Assembly: GCF_007004655.1 (NCBI RefSeq)
Contig: NZ_ML660092.1
Location: 292,546 to 356,545, forward strand
Direction: 5' to 3'
DNA: 64,000 nucleotides
Source of the DNA: Exilibacterium tricleocarpae
GTDB lineage: Bacteria; Pseudomonadota; Gammaproteobacteria; Pseudomonadales; Cellvibrionaceae
A program made the position numbers and the translations under genes. The notes beneath the pieces were generated by a model. It was not told where the DNA came from. It did not search any database and saw only the letters and a program-made list of their open reading frames with translations. Positions 53,608 to 62,674 of the stretch are shown in pieces (position 1 is the first letter of the stretch; every line of letters begins with the position of its first letter).

Positions 53608-54120
53608 ATGAAGAAGGTATTTACAGTGACGGCTTGGCTGGCGCTGGTAGTCTGGAGCTTGAGCGCTGCGGCCGTAGCTGACGAGTCCGACAAAGGTTCT
53701 CAGGGTACGGGTTCTCAGGGTACGGGTTCTCAGGGTACGGGTTCGCAGGGTAACTGGCTGCTGGCGAAATACGATCTCAACGGCGATTCACAGATCACGC
53801 AAAGCGAGATTACCTCGAAAAAACGCAATATTTTCAAACATATGGATAATGACAACGACGGCGGCGTGACCTTCGACGAGTATGAAAATATGGACGTTGC
53901 CAAGCGCCAGGCGCTGCTGCGATCGCGTTTCAACAAGCTCGATATCGATCAGAACGGCCGCCTGACGGAGGCTGAATACACCAACTATATGGGCATGTTT
54001 GACAGTATTGACAGCGATGGCGACGGCACCCTGACATCGGTTGAAATGGGTGTCGGCGAAGCCCAGGCCAAGGAAACCCACTGTCTGTTGTGGTTCTGTT
54101 TCCGCTCCTCGCTCGACTGA
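53608..54120 (+). CDS. Secreted EF-hand calcium-binding protein
   Basis: 170 residues. Signal peptide (VFTVTAWLALVVWSLSAAAV), then a GSQGT repeat linker (about four units, 15-bp DNA repeats), then four EF-hand loops: DLNGDSQITQSE, DNDNDGGVTFDE, DIDQNGRLTEAE and DSDGDGTLTSVE. Each has Asp/Asn at positions 1, 3, 5 and Glu at 12, so all four could bind Ca2+. Probably periplasmic or extracellular. Partner unknown. Confidence 0.88.
   Translation: MKKVFTVTAWLALVVWSLSAAAVADESDKGSQGTGSQGTGSQGTGSQGNWLLAKYDLNGDSQITQSEITSKKRNIFKHMDNDNDGGVTFDEYENMDVAKRQALLRSRFNKLDIDQNGRLTEAEYTNYMGMFDSIDSDGDGTLTSVEMGVGEAQAKETHCLLWFCFRSSLD
53697..53755 (+). repeat. 15-bp in-frame tandem repeat (GSQGT)
   Basis: GGTTCTCAGGGTACG repeated three times identically plus a fourth variant, encoding the linker before the EF-hands. 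Copy number changes by slippage would keep the frame. Confidence 0.9.
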
Positions 54121-54200
54121 CGCCGTTTTGTAACAGTTTTTGTAACAGCTTTTATAACGACAGGCCGCACCTGATCCCGGGCGCGGCCGCCAGCCAGCCG

Positions 54201-55490
54201 CTACGGCACCCCGGTCAGATAGTTATCCAGCTTGGCCAGCAGTCGCTGCCGGTCCAGCGGCTTCTCCAGGCAGTCGTTGGCACCCACCTCTTTACCCAGC
54301 CGCAATTGTTCGGCTTTGTGCATACCGGAGATCAGTACAATGGGGATGCTGGCGGTATCGGAGAACCGCTTCAGTTGCTGGCAGACCGCCAGACCGTCCA
54401 TACCGGGCAGGCGTATATCCAGCAAAATCATATCCGGCAGCAGCGACTGCGCCATCTCCAGGCACTCCTCGCCGTTGCCGGCCACCGCCATCTGGTAACG
54501 TCCCACTAACTCATCGCCGAGCAGGTCCAGGGTCTGGGCGTCGTCATCGGCCACCAGCAGGGATTTCAGGGGCGAGAACTCTACCACCTTGGCGCGGTCC
54601 CGGCCTGCGTACTTGGCTTTATACAGCGCCTTATCGGCCTGATTGATCAGGTCTTGCAGCGTGCGGCCGTCGTAGTGTGAGGTACAGGCCGCGCCGATGC
54701 TGGCGGTGACCACGCTGCTGGTTTTTGACATTTGATGGCTGATACGCAGGTCCCGAATCGCCACACAAATGGCGTCGGCCACCTGCCTGGCGCCGGTCAG
54801 GTTGGTATCGGGCAACAGGATAATGAACTCCCCGCCGCCATAGCGGGCAAGGAGGTCGGCCGGCCGGCGCAACGTATTCTGAATGGCCCGGGCCACTTTC
54901 ACCAGACAGTCGTCACCGCTCAGTTGGCCGTAAAAATCGTTGTAGAGTTTGAAGTGATCGATATCGATCATCAACACCGCCATAGGTTCCTGGCGCCGAT
55001 TGGCCAGCAGCCACTGCTGGCGGCTCAAGTCGTCGAAGCTACGGCGGTTGTAGACCTGGGTGAGGGCGTCGCGCTGGCTCAGGGTTTCCAGTTCGGTATT
55101 GAGCTGGTGTAACTGCTGGCGCATATGGGCGATACGCTCCATGGCCTTGATTTTGGCACCGAGTATCGCCGGGCTGACCGGTTTGATCAGATAATCGTCA
55201 CCGCCGGCATCGATCCCTTCGAGATAGCTCTGGTCATCGCTTTTGCCGGTGACGAAAATAATGGGAATCCAATCGTTACCGAGCCACTCGCGCATCAGGC
55301 GGGTGGTTTCGAAACCGTCCAGGCCGGGCATCTCCACATCCATGATCACCATATCGACTGGTGTTTTTTCCACCAGTTGCAGCGCTTCTTCACCGCTTTC
55401 GGCGATGATGGGGGTGTGGCCGGCGCTGCGCAGATAACTACAGTGGGCGTGGCGCAGGGTGGCACTGTCTTCGACCAACAATATTTTCAT
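54201..55490 (-). CDS. REC-GGGEF-REC response regulator (degenerate diguanylate cyclase)
   Basis: 429 residues from the ATG at 55490 (MKILLVEDSATLRHAHCSYL); the frame upstream to 55601 is non-coding. REC1 with phospho-Asp in VIMDVEMPGLDG, then a GGDEF domain (RDALTQVYNRRSFDDL, IDIDHFKLYNDFYGQLSGDD), then REC2 (SLLVADDDAQTLDLLGDELV, MILLDIRLPGMDG). The signature reads RYGGGEF: the third-position acidic residue (D/E) is Gly. The I-site RPAD, five residues before it, is kept. This predicts c-di-GMP binding with weak or no synthesis. Confidence 0.9.
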   Translation of the reverse strand: MKILLVEDSATLRHAHCSYLRSAGHTPIIAESGEEALQLVEKTPVDMVIMDVEMPGLDGFETTRLMREWLGNDWIPIIFVTGKSDDQSYLEGIDAGGDDYLIKPVSPAILGAKIKAMERIAHMRQQLHQLNTELETLSQRDALTQVYNRRSFDDLSRQQWLLANRRQEPMAVLMIDIDHFKLYNDFYGQLSGDDCLVKVARAIQNTLRRPADLLARYGGGEFIILLPDTNLTGARQVADAICVAIRDLRISHQMSKTSSVVTASIGAACTSHYDGRTLQDLINQADKALYKAKYAGRDRAKVVEFSPLKSLLVADDDAQTLDLLGDELVGRYQMAVAGNGEECLEMAQSLLPDMILLDIRLPGMDGLAVCQQLKRFSDTASIPIVLISGMHKAEQLRLGKEVGANDCLEKPLDRQRLLAKLDNYLTGVP

Positions 55491-55801
55491 TGGCGCAATA
55501 ATTCTGACTATCGGGCTTTTTGTTTTGAGCGACAGTTTAGCAGATAAGGCCGGGGCGAGTCTGAGACCTGACTCCCAACGCCTGTTGGTGCCGGTTTGCA
55601 TTGGTCGGCTGCGCGCCGCTCGCCCCTGTTTCGGTACGGGCTTATTACGCCTGGAACCTGCAGTGCTCCGTGCTTAGGTTGCCCTGTACTAATGCTGAAC
55701 TGAACTATACTGATGGGCATCCGATTTGTGGGAACACCCGGTGGCGCCGGAACGCCACTGCCGCGACCAGCTGCCATACCGCCCGGAGGACTTTGCACCC
55801 A

Positions 55802-56998
55802 ATGCTGTCACTTGCGATGCTGGCTCAATCGCCCAATGCCCTGGCCGAGGACTACAGTCATGCAGCCGTGGGTGCCAGAATTATGTTGACCGGTCATGTC
55901 CACCAGGCGATTCCTGATGTGGCGCAGCGAGGCTATGCCGAGCACTGGGACTGCCTGAATAAATACGGCGAGGAGCGCGGTGATCAGGTCTTCGAGCGAG
56001 CCTGGCGGGTGCGTGAAGGTTTTGCCGGGCGCATCGACAGCGCGGCGGATTCGATTGCCCTGGCGGCCAGTGTACACGAACTGTTTGTGCGCTTTTTATC
56101 CGTTCTACCCTGGTCGCGGCGGCCGCGTATTATTACGGTGGCCAGTGAACACCCGTCGCTGCTGCGCCAGTTGTCGTGCCTGGCCGAAGCGGGGATCGAG
56201 GTGATTGCCGTGCCGGGCGAACCGGCAGTGGATATTGTCGAGCGCATCAGCGTGTTGATTGACGATAATACCGCCGCTGTATGCCTGGGTTCGGTCAATC
56301 GCCAGACCGGCCTGCTGGTGCCGGGTCTCGATGCCCTGTTGCCCGTGTGTCAAAAGTGGGGCGCGGAATTGTTTGTCGACGCCTACCAGAGCGTTAATGT
56401 GTTGCCGTTTTCCCTGCGTGGCGACAATCTGGAGCAGGCGTTTGTCGCCGGCGGCGGCGCCAAATACTGCCAGATGGGCAACGGTAATTGTTTTATGCAT
56501 GTGCCGCCGGGGCGCGACTTTCGCCCCCTGGTCAGCGGTTGGTTCGGGAGCTTCGATGCTGTGCGGGACGATAGCGCGGCGCGACCACTTGCCTACGGTG
56601 AGGGTGCGAAGCGGTTTGACGGTTCTACCTACGATGCACTGCCGCACTTTCGCGCCGGCCATGTCTTCGACTATTTTGAGCGGCGCGGCCTGACGCCGGC
56701 CTTTCTGCACGATATCAATCGCCACCAGTTAGCGCTGTTGGCCAAGACCTTTCACGCTTGCGACTTTAACCGCACAGTGATTCAACTGACTGCGGACGTC
56801 GAGTATATGGGGGCTTTTCTGGCCCTCTCGTCGCCGGTGGCCGCCGAACTCTGCGCCAGACTGCGCGATATCGGTGTGCATACCGACTATTGTGGTCAAT
56901 GGCTGCGCCTGGGTCCTGCGCCTTACCTGAGCGATGAGCAGTTAACCGACGCCATGATTGCCTTGCAGGAGGTGGTAGAAGACTGCGGTGCTCGGTAG
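55802..56998 (+). CDS. Class V aminotransferase / kynureninase-like PLP enzyme
   Basis: 398 residues from the ATG at 55802, the first Met before the conserved start GARIMLTGHVHQAIPDVAQR. ALAASVHELFVRFLSVLPWS, VDAYQSVNVLPFSL (PLP-ring Asp), GGGAKYCQMGNGNCFMHVPP (PLP Lys) and GEGAKRFDGSTYDALPHFRA match a widespread kynureninase-like fold-type I family. Upstream GGAGG at 55785 is a bit far (12 nt), so the start is moderately sure. Substrate unknown; no tryptophan-catabolism genes are near. Confidence 0.82.
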   Translation: MLSLAMLAQSPNALAEDYSHAAVGARIMLTGHVHQAIPDVAQRGYAEHWDCLNKYGEERGDQVFERAWRVREGFAGRIDSAADSIALAASVHELFVRFLSVLPWSRRPRIITVASEHPSLLRQLSCLAEAGIEVIAVPGEPAVDIVERISVLIDDNTAAVCLGSVNRQTGLLVPGLDALLPVCQKWGAELFVDAYQSVNVLPFSLRGDNLEQAFVAGGGAKYCQMGNGNCFMHVPPGRDFRPLVSGWFGSFDAVRDDSAARPLAYGEGAKRFDGSTYDALPHFRAGHVFDYFERRGLTPAFLHDINRHQLALLAKTFHACDFNRTVIQLTADVEYMGAFLALSSPVAAELCARLRDIGVHTDYCGQWLRLGPAPYLSDEQLTDAMIALQEVVEDCGAR

Positions 56999-57016
56999 TC
57001 CTGCGTTTGTCTTTTT

Positions 57017-57128
57017 TTCAACTATAGGTTTCCGACTCCAGGTTTCCGACTCCAGGTTTCCAACTACAGGTTTCCAACTTCAAGCCTCCAATCTACAGAT
57101 TCCTAACTACAGACTTCTCACACAGGCC
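57017..57128. repeat. 14-bp tandem array A
   Basis: Eight consecutive 14-mers around TCCGACTCCAGGTT (two exact neighbours at 57031 and 57045, others diverged, e.g. TCCAACTACAGGTT). Confidence 0.92.
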
Positions 57129-57364
57129 TCTCGCTACGGGGCCTGTTGTTACCGGGCCTTTGTGACAGGGACAGGGTGCGGTGAATTCGAGTCAAGGCCA
57201 GCGCTCGCGGCGGGTCCGGCCCGGTAATCTCACGCCACAGTCGCCGCGGTGGCCAGCAAGCGGTGGCATTTGTATTCCATTTTCTGTATGTTTGGCGCTA
57301 CTTGCGGGTGAGAGCCAGCCGCTGCCGGCGCCAAACACTTTGCCGTGCCCGGTCGCGATAGTTG

Positions 57365-57434
57365 TTGACAGATGATTTTTGACAGATGGTTTTTGGCAGA
57401 TGGTTTTTGGCAGATGGTTTTTGGCAGATGGTTG
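57365..57434. repeat. 14-bp tandem array B
   Basis: Five consecutive 14-mers: TTGACAGATGATTT, TTGACAGATGGTTT, TTGGCAGATGGTTT twice, TTGGCAGATGGTTG. Nearly homogeneous, so recent. Confidence 0.95.
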
Positions 57435-57541
57435 CTGACAAGAATTGTTGACCGGACCTGCCGGTGCAGCGGGCCCGGCGCCGGTGGCTGCACAATGGCG
57501 CCGGCTGCAGCATAATAAAGAAAATTGATAAAAGCAGTACT

Positions 57542-58696
57542 ATGACACAGTTTGACGATATACGTCCCTATAATGACGATGAAGTTCGCCCCGTTCTCGA
57601 TCGCATCCTGAGTGACCGGGAACTCTGCCACGCGGTGGCCAGCCTGCGCTTTCCGCGGCTGGCCAGGGCGTTGCCGTGGGTGATGCAGCCTCTGGTTCGC
57701 TCAGTGCTCAGGCGGCAACTGGCCGCGGTCAACAGTGTGCATGATTTTCAGACAGTGATTGAGAAATACATGCGCACCATGATCGAGACCACCACCTCGA
57801 GCCTGACGGTATCGGGGCTCGACCGGCTGGACCCGGCGCAGTCGTATTTGTTTATCAGCAATCACCGCGACATCGCCATGGACCCGGCGTTTGTCAACTG
57901 GGTGTTGTACCACAACGGTCATAAGACCGTGCGTATCGCCATCGGCGACAATCTGCTGACCAAGCCTTATGTTTCTGATTTGATGCGCCTGAACAAGAGC
58001 TTTATTGTCAACCGGTCCGCCACATCGCCGCGCGATAAGCTGCGGGCATTAAAACACCTCTCCAACTATATCTATCATTCACTGCACGAAGACAATGCCA
58101 ATATCTGGATTGCCCAGCGCGAGGGGCGCGCCAAAGATGGTCTGGACCGCACCAACGCCGCGCTGGTGACCATGTTTGCCCTGAGCAAGGCGAAAACCTC
58201 CCCTCTGACTGAGCACATCCGGGCGCTGCGCATAGTGCCGGTTTCCATCTCCTACGAACTCGATCCCTGTGACGCGGCCAAGGCATCGGAACTCTACGAG
58301 CAGCGCTCCCACGGCTGCTATGAAAAGGACGAGCACGAGGATGTGGCCAGCATCGCCGCCGGTATCGCCGGGCAAAAGGGCCATGTGCACGTCGCTTTTG
58401 GTGAGATGCTGCACGGCGACTATGCCAACACCGATGAAGTGGCGGCCGATATCGATCGACAGATTATCCAGAACTATGTCCTGTATCCGAATAACTGTGC
58501 GGCGTACGAACAGTTACACGGTACCCTGCCGCCGCTGACGGTCACTGAGAAACAGGTGTCCTTCGCCAAAGGCGACTTTAGCGCGGAATTGCAGCAGTTC
58601 AACCGGCGCCTGGCGGCCTTTGATGGCAGTTGGCGGCAAATTGCTCTGGAAATGTATGCCAACCCGGTGGTGAGCAAGCTGCAGTTTCAGGGTTAG
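57542..58696 (+). CDS. PlsC-type glycerol-acyltransferase family protein
   Basis: 384 residues from the ATG at 57542. SYLFISNHRDIAMDPAFVNW gives the H-x4-D acyltransferase motif; IVNRSATSPRDKLRALKHLS and ANIWIAQREGRAKDGLDRTN give motifs II and III; VPVSISYELDPCDAAKASEL follows. The ~100-residue N- and C-terminal extensions exceed a minimal PlsC. Probably transfers an acyl chain to a glycerol- or lipid-type acceptor at the inner membrane. Convergent with the porin gene. Confidence 0.83.
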   Translation: MTQFDDIRPYNDDEVRPVLDRILSDRELCHAVASLRFPRLARALPWVMQPLVRSVLRRQLAAVNSVHDFQTVIEKYMRTMIETTTSSLTVSGLDRLDPAQSYLFISNHRDIAMDPAFVNWVLYHNGHKTVRIAIGDNLLTKPYVSDLMRLNKSFIVNRSATSPRDKLRALKHLSNYIYHSLHEDNANIWIAQREGRAKDGLDRTNAALVTMFALSKAKTSPLTEHIRALRIVPVSISYELDPCDAAKASELYEQRSHGCYEKDEHEDVASIAAGIAGQKGHVHVAFGEMLHGDYANTDEVAADIDRQIIQNYVLYPNNCAAYEQLHGTLPPLTVTEKQVSFAKGDFSAELQQFNRRLAAFDGSWRQIALEMYANPVVSKLQFQG

Positions 58697-58805
58697 AGCG
58701 ACTACTGCCGTGTTGTCTGGCTATCCTGTTACCTGAATTTTCATTCGAGATCGCGTGAGAGCGAGGCAAGCGCGCACGGGTACAAAACGTAGCCGTAGGG
58801 TTTGA

Positions 58806-58845
58806 GGCCAGAGTAAAAATTAAAAAAGCAATCTTTACTCCGGCC
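58806..58845. terminator. Bidirectional terminator-like hairpin between convergent genes
   Basis: Arms GGCCAGAGTAAA and TTTACTCCGGCC (one mismatch) with an A-rich loop; located between the acyltransferase and the porin genes. T-run weak. Confidence 0.6.
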
Positions 58846-58880
58846 CGAATGGCACCTCCCGGCGTTTCGTTGACGGCCTG

Positions 58881-60089
58881 TTAAAACTTTGCCGCCGCGG
58901 TCAACCACAATTTCGAGACGTCCACAAAGTCGCGGGCGTCGTCATCGGCACGGAAGTCGGCGTATTTCAAGCTCAGGGCCAGCGGCCCGAATTTCTTTGC
59001 GATAGTGAAGCCGTACTCGCTACCGTAGTCGTCGAAATCCCGCTCGTCGTTGTCGTCGGCGCCCAGTTGATGGTAGACCAGTGACAAGTTGACACCGGCC
59101 AGCGTGGTGCTGGCCCCGACATAGATGTCTTCGATGCCGCCGGTCAGGTTGCCGGTGCCGCCGCCGAGGAACTGGTCTGCCCATCCCTGAAATTTATGCA
59201 GCGTGGCCAGCGGCGTGACGAAGCGGCCGTCGGTGCCGTCAGCGCCGAGGACTTCATAGCCGCCCTTGAGGGTAACCTCGGCCACTTTATAACTGGCCTC
59301 CAACAGGGTATAGGTCGCGTCGTATTCATCGGGGTTATTGGCGGCGTCGGATTGTGTGGCCGCTTCAAGCGTGTACTTGAATTTGCCTTGCAGGGCTTCG
59401 CCGACAAAGCGCACCCCGTAGGTGTCGCTGGAAAACGCCGGCGCATCTTCATTGTCGATCAGGTAGGCGTAGCCGGTGAGAGTGCCGGCGGCAAAACCGC
59501 TGTACTTGGCGTTCAGCAAATAGGTATCGTTGGTGTGATCGCCGCGGGGATCGTCCTCGCCGAAGATGCGGTTGACATTGTTGACATAGGCGAGCAGCAC
59601 TGTGGTGTCCGGCAGGCTTTTGTTGGTTAGACTCAAGCCGTCGTAAGTCTGCTCGTTCTGGCGAAAACCGACGCCGCCGACAAAGCGCTGGTTGTCCAGC
59701 AGGATGCGCTGGCGGCCGTATTTTACCGTGGTGTTGCCGGCGGTATAAGCCAAGTAGACCTGATTGACCTCGGTGCCCTCGGGATCGGCAACACCGCCTT
59801 CAAAGTCGGTGAGATGCGTGACGTCATCCATTTCGATCAGGGTGCTGAAACCGTTGTAGCCGGCAGAAGTGAATGTCAGGCGGGTCAGCAGCGATGTCAG
59901 GTCGCTGCTGTCCGCGCCGTCGATGTCTATGTCCACATCCTCGAAACGCAGGCGCAGACTCAGCTCGACATCGCCCTCGCGCAGTGCCTCTTGCAACGAC
60001 TCCGCGCCGGTGGCAGTGCCGGCGGCCCCGGCGGCGACAGCCAAGGCCAACAGGTGGCGGGCGAATGTTTTTGCAATACGGTTGTTCAT
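58881..60089 (-). CDS. Outer-membrane porin (alginate-export-like family)
   Basis: 402 residues from the ATG at 60089 (GGAG in front; ATG at 60101 is less likely). Signal peptide (LLALAVAAGAAGTATGA), then beta-strand pattern throughout: DVELSLRLRFEDVDIDIDGA, LTSLLTRLTFTSAGYNGFST, VYLAYTAGNTTVKYGRQRIL, DNQRFVGGVGFRQNEQTYDG. C-terminal strand ends WLTAAAKF with terminal Phe, the usual barrel-assembly signal. Probably a general or sugar-acid porin. Monocistronic. Confidence 0.85.
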   Translation of the reverse strand: MNNRIAKTFARHLLALAVAAGAAGTATGAESLQEALREGDVELSLRLRFEDVDIDIDGADSSDLTSLLTRLTFTSAGYNGFSTLIEMDDVTHLTDFEGGVADPEGTEVNQVYLAYTAGNTTVKYGRQRILLDNQRFVGGVGFRQNEQTYDGLSLTNKSLPDTTVLLAYVNNVNRIFGEDDPRGDHTNDTYLLNAKYSGFAAGTLTGYAYLIDNEDAPAFSSDTYGVRFVGEALQGKFKYTLEAATQSDAANNPDEYDATYTLLEASYKVAEVTLKGGYEVLGADGTDGRFVTPLATLHKFQGWADQFLGGGTGNLTGGIEDIYVGASTTLAGVNLSLVYHQLGADDNDERDFDDYGSEYGFTIAKKFGPLALSLKYADFRADDDARDFVDVSKLWLTAAAKF

Positions 60090-61050
60090 AGCGTTCTCCA
60101 TTGGCTTTTGATCAATAGTTTTTCAAACGGTCAAACCGGTCGCAGCCGCCTCGGCGACGGGGGCCGCTGGTTTGCCCGCTGTGACAAATGATACGAACGA
60201 CCTGCGGTATCGCTTTACTCACATCATCGTTAATCATAAGAATAGTTCTTTTTTTCTACTGCGAAACAACATCGATTTTATCCGGCAGCCTGGCAAGTAT
60301 CAGCGTATCGAGCGGCGTCAACTTCGGCCCGATTGCCGGCGTCACAGCCCCATGCCGGCGCAAACCGCCAGCCGGGGTTACAGGGAGTCGCTTTTGTAAA
60401 ACCAAAGCCGTTTACCATGGCAGGCCCGGTCAGTGTAGCACCCGCAAAAATCGCCACGCCTTGACCTAGGTTAAGCTGGCCGATAGGGAGGTGATGAATT
60501 TTTATACATGTTATCGCCTGCTGTTTTGGCAATGCCTATATCGTGTTGTCGTCGCCCTTGTTGGCGATACTTTTCATAACATCTGCGCGCTTTGTACCTG
60601 TTGTGCGCCGGGTCTTTTGCGCCGCGTTCCACTGAAGTCTTCTACCGGAATTTTTACCAGAATTTTTTATCGACGCTTTTTGATGAAATTTCTTTTCTAT
60701 CAGAGCTCCCGTGCTCTTGTACTCTCGTTTGTATGGCAATTCTCTTGCCAATTGGTGTTGCGCTGGCTGTTGGTGCGGTGAAAGTCTTTCTATATCAATG
60801 GATTAACCAAAGCCTTAAGCAACGGGTGCACACCTGGCATGCATTCAGGTTCGCACCAGAGTGGGACCCGGATACCGGAATGTGATGCAAAATGGCCCCT
60901 GAATCGGGACTTGCAGCGAACCAATGCAGTGCGGATATCGTGTAATGCCCCACACGATGTTGCAGGCGAGCCGCGGGCAGTACGGATACGGGCAGTAGGG
61001 ATAGATGATTAGCGTTGACACCGGCCCTGGCGGTGGGTTGTGGCGAGCAG
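60090..61050. other. ~960-bp region without a supported gene
   Basis: Between the porin start and mobA. Several frames of 60-97 codons exist (e.g. plus strand 60491-60781, with GGGAGG only 2 bp from its ATG, and 60592-60885 whose end VGAVKVFLYQWINQSLKQ looks faintly protein-like), but they are arginine/cysteine-biased and overlap. It probably contains the porin promoter, and possibly a decayed gene. No repeat array was found here. Confidence 0.4.
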
Positions 61051-61680
61051 CTACTGAGTCTCTGTGTAGGCCGTTGCCGTCTCGAGGTCCTGTGGCGTGT
61101 TGATATTGAAAAAAGGGTCGATGCCTGCCGCCTCGAAATCCACCCGGCTGACGGCGCACTGCTGCAGAAATCGCCCCACCTTGTGTTGCTTTTGCACCAG
61201 TAAAAAATCTTCCAGCTCCGGCAGCAGCGCCGGCGACCAGAGCCCGCAGACCGGGTGCTGGCGGCCGCCGCTGCGGGGGCAGGCGATAAGGGTGTGATCG
61301 CGCTCGGTCGCCGCCTGCAGGCGGGCCACGGTGTCGGCGGGAATAAACGGTGTGTCGACGGCGAAACTCGCCAGCCAGTTGCTGTCCGGCTGGTGTTGCC
61401 GCAACCAGCGCAGAGCCGACAGAATACCGGCCAGCGGGCCGCCGAAGCCGGGCAGGGCATCGGCCAGCAGCGGCAACCCGTATCGGCGATAGGGCGCGGC
61501 GTCGCCGTTGATACTGAGCAGCAGTCGGGTGACCTGGGGTGCGGCGCGATCGATCACATGCTCGATCAGCGGTGTACCGTTGAGGCGTATAAATGTTTTG
61601 TCGGCGCCCGCCATACGGCGGCTGCGACCGCCGGCCAGCACAAGGCCGGTAACCGGCGCGGGAGAACGAGAGCTGTGCAA
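61051..61680 (-). CDS. mobA: Molybdenum cofactor guanylyltransferase
   Basis: 209 residues if started at the TTG at 61680; there is no ATG in the stretch before the GTP-binding motif, and the frame reaches back to a TTG at 61743, so the start is uncertain. VTGLVLAGGRSRRMAGADK, FGGPLAGILSALRWL, FAVDTPFIPADTVARLQA and the end FFNINTPQDLETATAY match MobA. It attaches GMP to molybdopterin to make the bis-MGD cofactor. No other moa/mob genes are in the window. Confidence 0.92.
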   Translation of the reverse strand: MHSSRSPAPVTGLVLAGGRSRRMAGADKTFIRLNGTPLIEHVIDRAAPQVTRLLLSINGDAAPYRRYGLPLLADALPGFGGPLAGILSALRWLRQHQPDSNWLASFAVDTPFIPADTVARLQAATERDHTLIACPRSGGRQHPVCGLWSPALLPELEDFLLVQKQHKVGRFLQQCAVSRVDFEAAGIDPFFNINTPQDLETATAYTETQ

Positions 61681-61827
61681 GTGTCGGTAGCCTGTCGGTG
61701 GATTGTCGAAGGCCCGGCGCCGCGACCGGCAGCATTTAGGCAAAATAGCCGTTACAATCCCTACCTGCGGCGCTCTGCGGGGCGATCCATGGTCCGGTTA
61801 TTGTAGTGAATGGTGGGAGGACGATCT

Positions 61828-62466
61828 ATGGATATCGATCAAATTCGGCGTGAATACCTGCAAGGGGGTCTGCGGCGCGAAGACCTGCGCGACGACCCTA
61901 TGGCGCATTTCGATCTTTGGTTGGAGCAGGCCATCGCCAGCGGCGTGCCCGATCCCACCGCCATGACCCTGGCCACCGTCGACAGCGCCGGCCGGCCGTC
62001 CCAGCGCATTGTGCTTCTCAAGCACGTCGACAGCCGCGGCTTTGTCTTTTTCACCAACTATGAAAGTCGCAAGGCGAGTGATATCGCCGCCAATCCGCAG
62101 GTGAGCCTGCACTTTCCCTGGCACGGTATGGAGCGGCAGGTCAAGGTGTGCGGCCGCGCCGCCAAAGTGCCGGCCGCCGAGACCCTGAAATACTTCATCA
62201 CCCGTCCCAAAGATAGCCAGCTGGCCGCCTGGGCCTCGGCCCAGAGTCGTCCGGTGTCGTCGCGACAGTTGTTGTTGCAACAGTTTCAGGCGATGAAAAA
62301 GAAATTTGGTGCGGGAGAGGTGCCGGTGCCGGATTTCTGGGGCGGGTTTCGGGTCGTCCCGGAGCAGATGGAGTTTTGGCAGGGCGGCGCCAGTCGACTG
62401 CACGATCGGTTTGAGTATCGATTGCAGGAAGCCGGGAGCTGGCAAATAGAGAGACTGGCGCCGTGA
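61828..62466 (+). CDS. pdxH: Pyridoxamine 5'-phosphate oxidase
   Basis: 212 residues from the ATG at 61828 with GGGAGG in front. [80 protein letters not shown] and the C-terminal [20 protein letters not shown] with SRLHDRFEY are the PdxH signatures. FMN-dependent oxidation of PNP/PMP to pyridoxal 5'-phosphate. Confidence 0.97.
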   Translation: MDIDQIRREYLQGGLRREDLRDDPMAHFDLWLEQAIASGVPDPTAMTLATVDSAGRPSQRIVLLKHVDSRGFVFFTNYESRKASDIAANPQVSLHFPWHGMERQVKVCGRAAKVPAAETLKYFITRPKDSQLAAWASAQSRPVSSRQLLLQQFQAMKKKFGAGEVPVPDFWGGFRVVPEQMEFWQGGASRLHDRFEYRLQEAGSWQIERLAP

Positions 62467-62551
62467 ACGGCGCCGTTAAAGCAAGTTGTCGCCTGCGGCA
62501 AACCGGTGTGGACTGTTGTCGCGGGGCGGCATTGCTAGCTGTTGTTTCAGG

Positions 62552-62629
62552 TCGTAGTTGTAGATCGTAGTTGCAGATCGTAGTTGCAGATTGTAGTTGC
62601 AAATCATAGTTACAGGTTTTAATTGCAGA
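62552..62629. repeat. 13-bp tandem array
   Basis: Six consecutive 13-mers: TCGTAGTTGTAGA, TCGTAGTTGCAGA twice, TTGTAGTTGCAAA, TCATAGTTACAGG, TTTTAATTGCAGA. It lies in the 208-bp pdxH-oxidoreductase spacer, just before the next gene. Confidence 0.93.
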
Positions 62630-62674
62630 TTGTTTTCACAGACTGCCGTAAGCATCACTGATTGAGGATTGCCT

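Larger units (their letters stand above)
56999..57541. other. 543-bp spacer with two different 14-bp tandem arrays
   Basis: 57017-57128 and 57365-57434 are two unrelated arrays with the same 14-bp period. Between them no gene, promoter or terminator is evident. The downstream acyltransferase starts at 57542. Confidence 0.75.

Noticed and set aside
60491-60885. Two overlapping plus-strand ORFs with a GGGAGG near one ATG
   Set aside because: Spacing of the putative ribosome binding site is too short, composition is odd (Cys/Arg/Phe) and the two frames overlap; not convincing as genes.
60845-61735. 296-codon minus-strand frame overlapping mobA
   Set aside because: Out of frame with the clear MobA motifs and Arg/Pro-rich.
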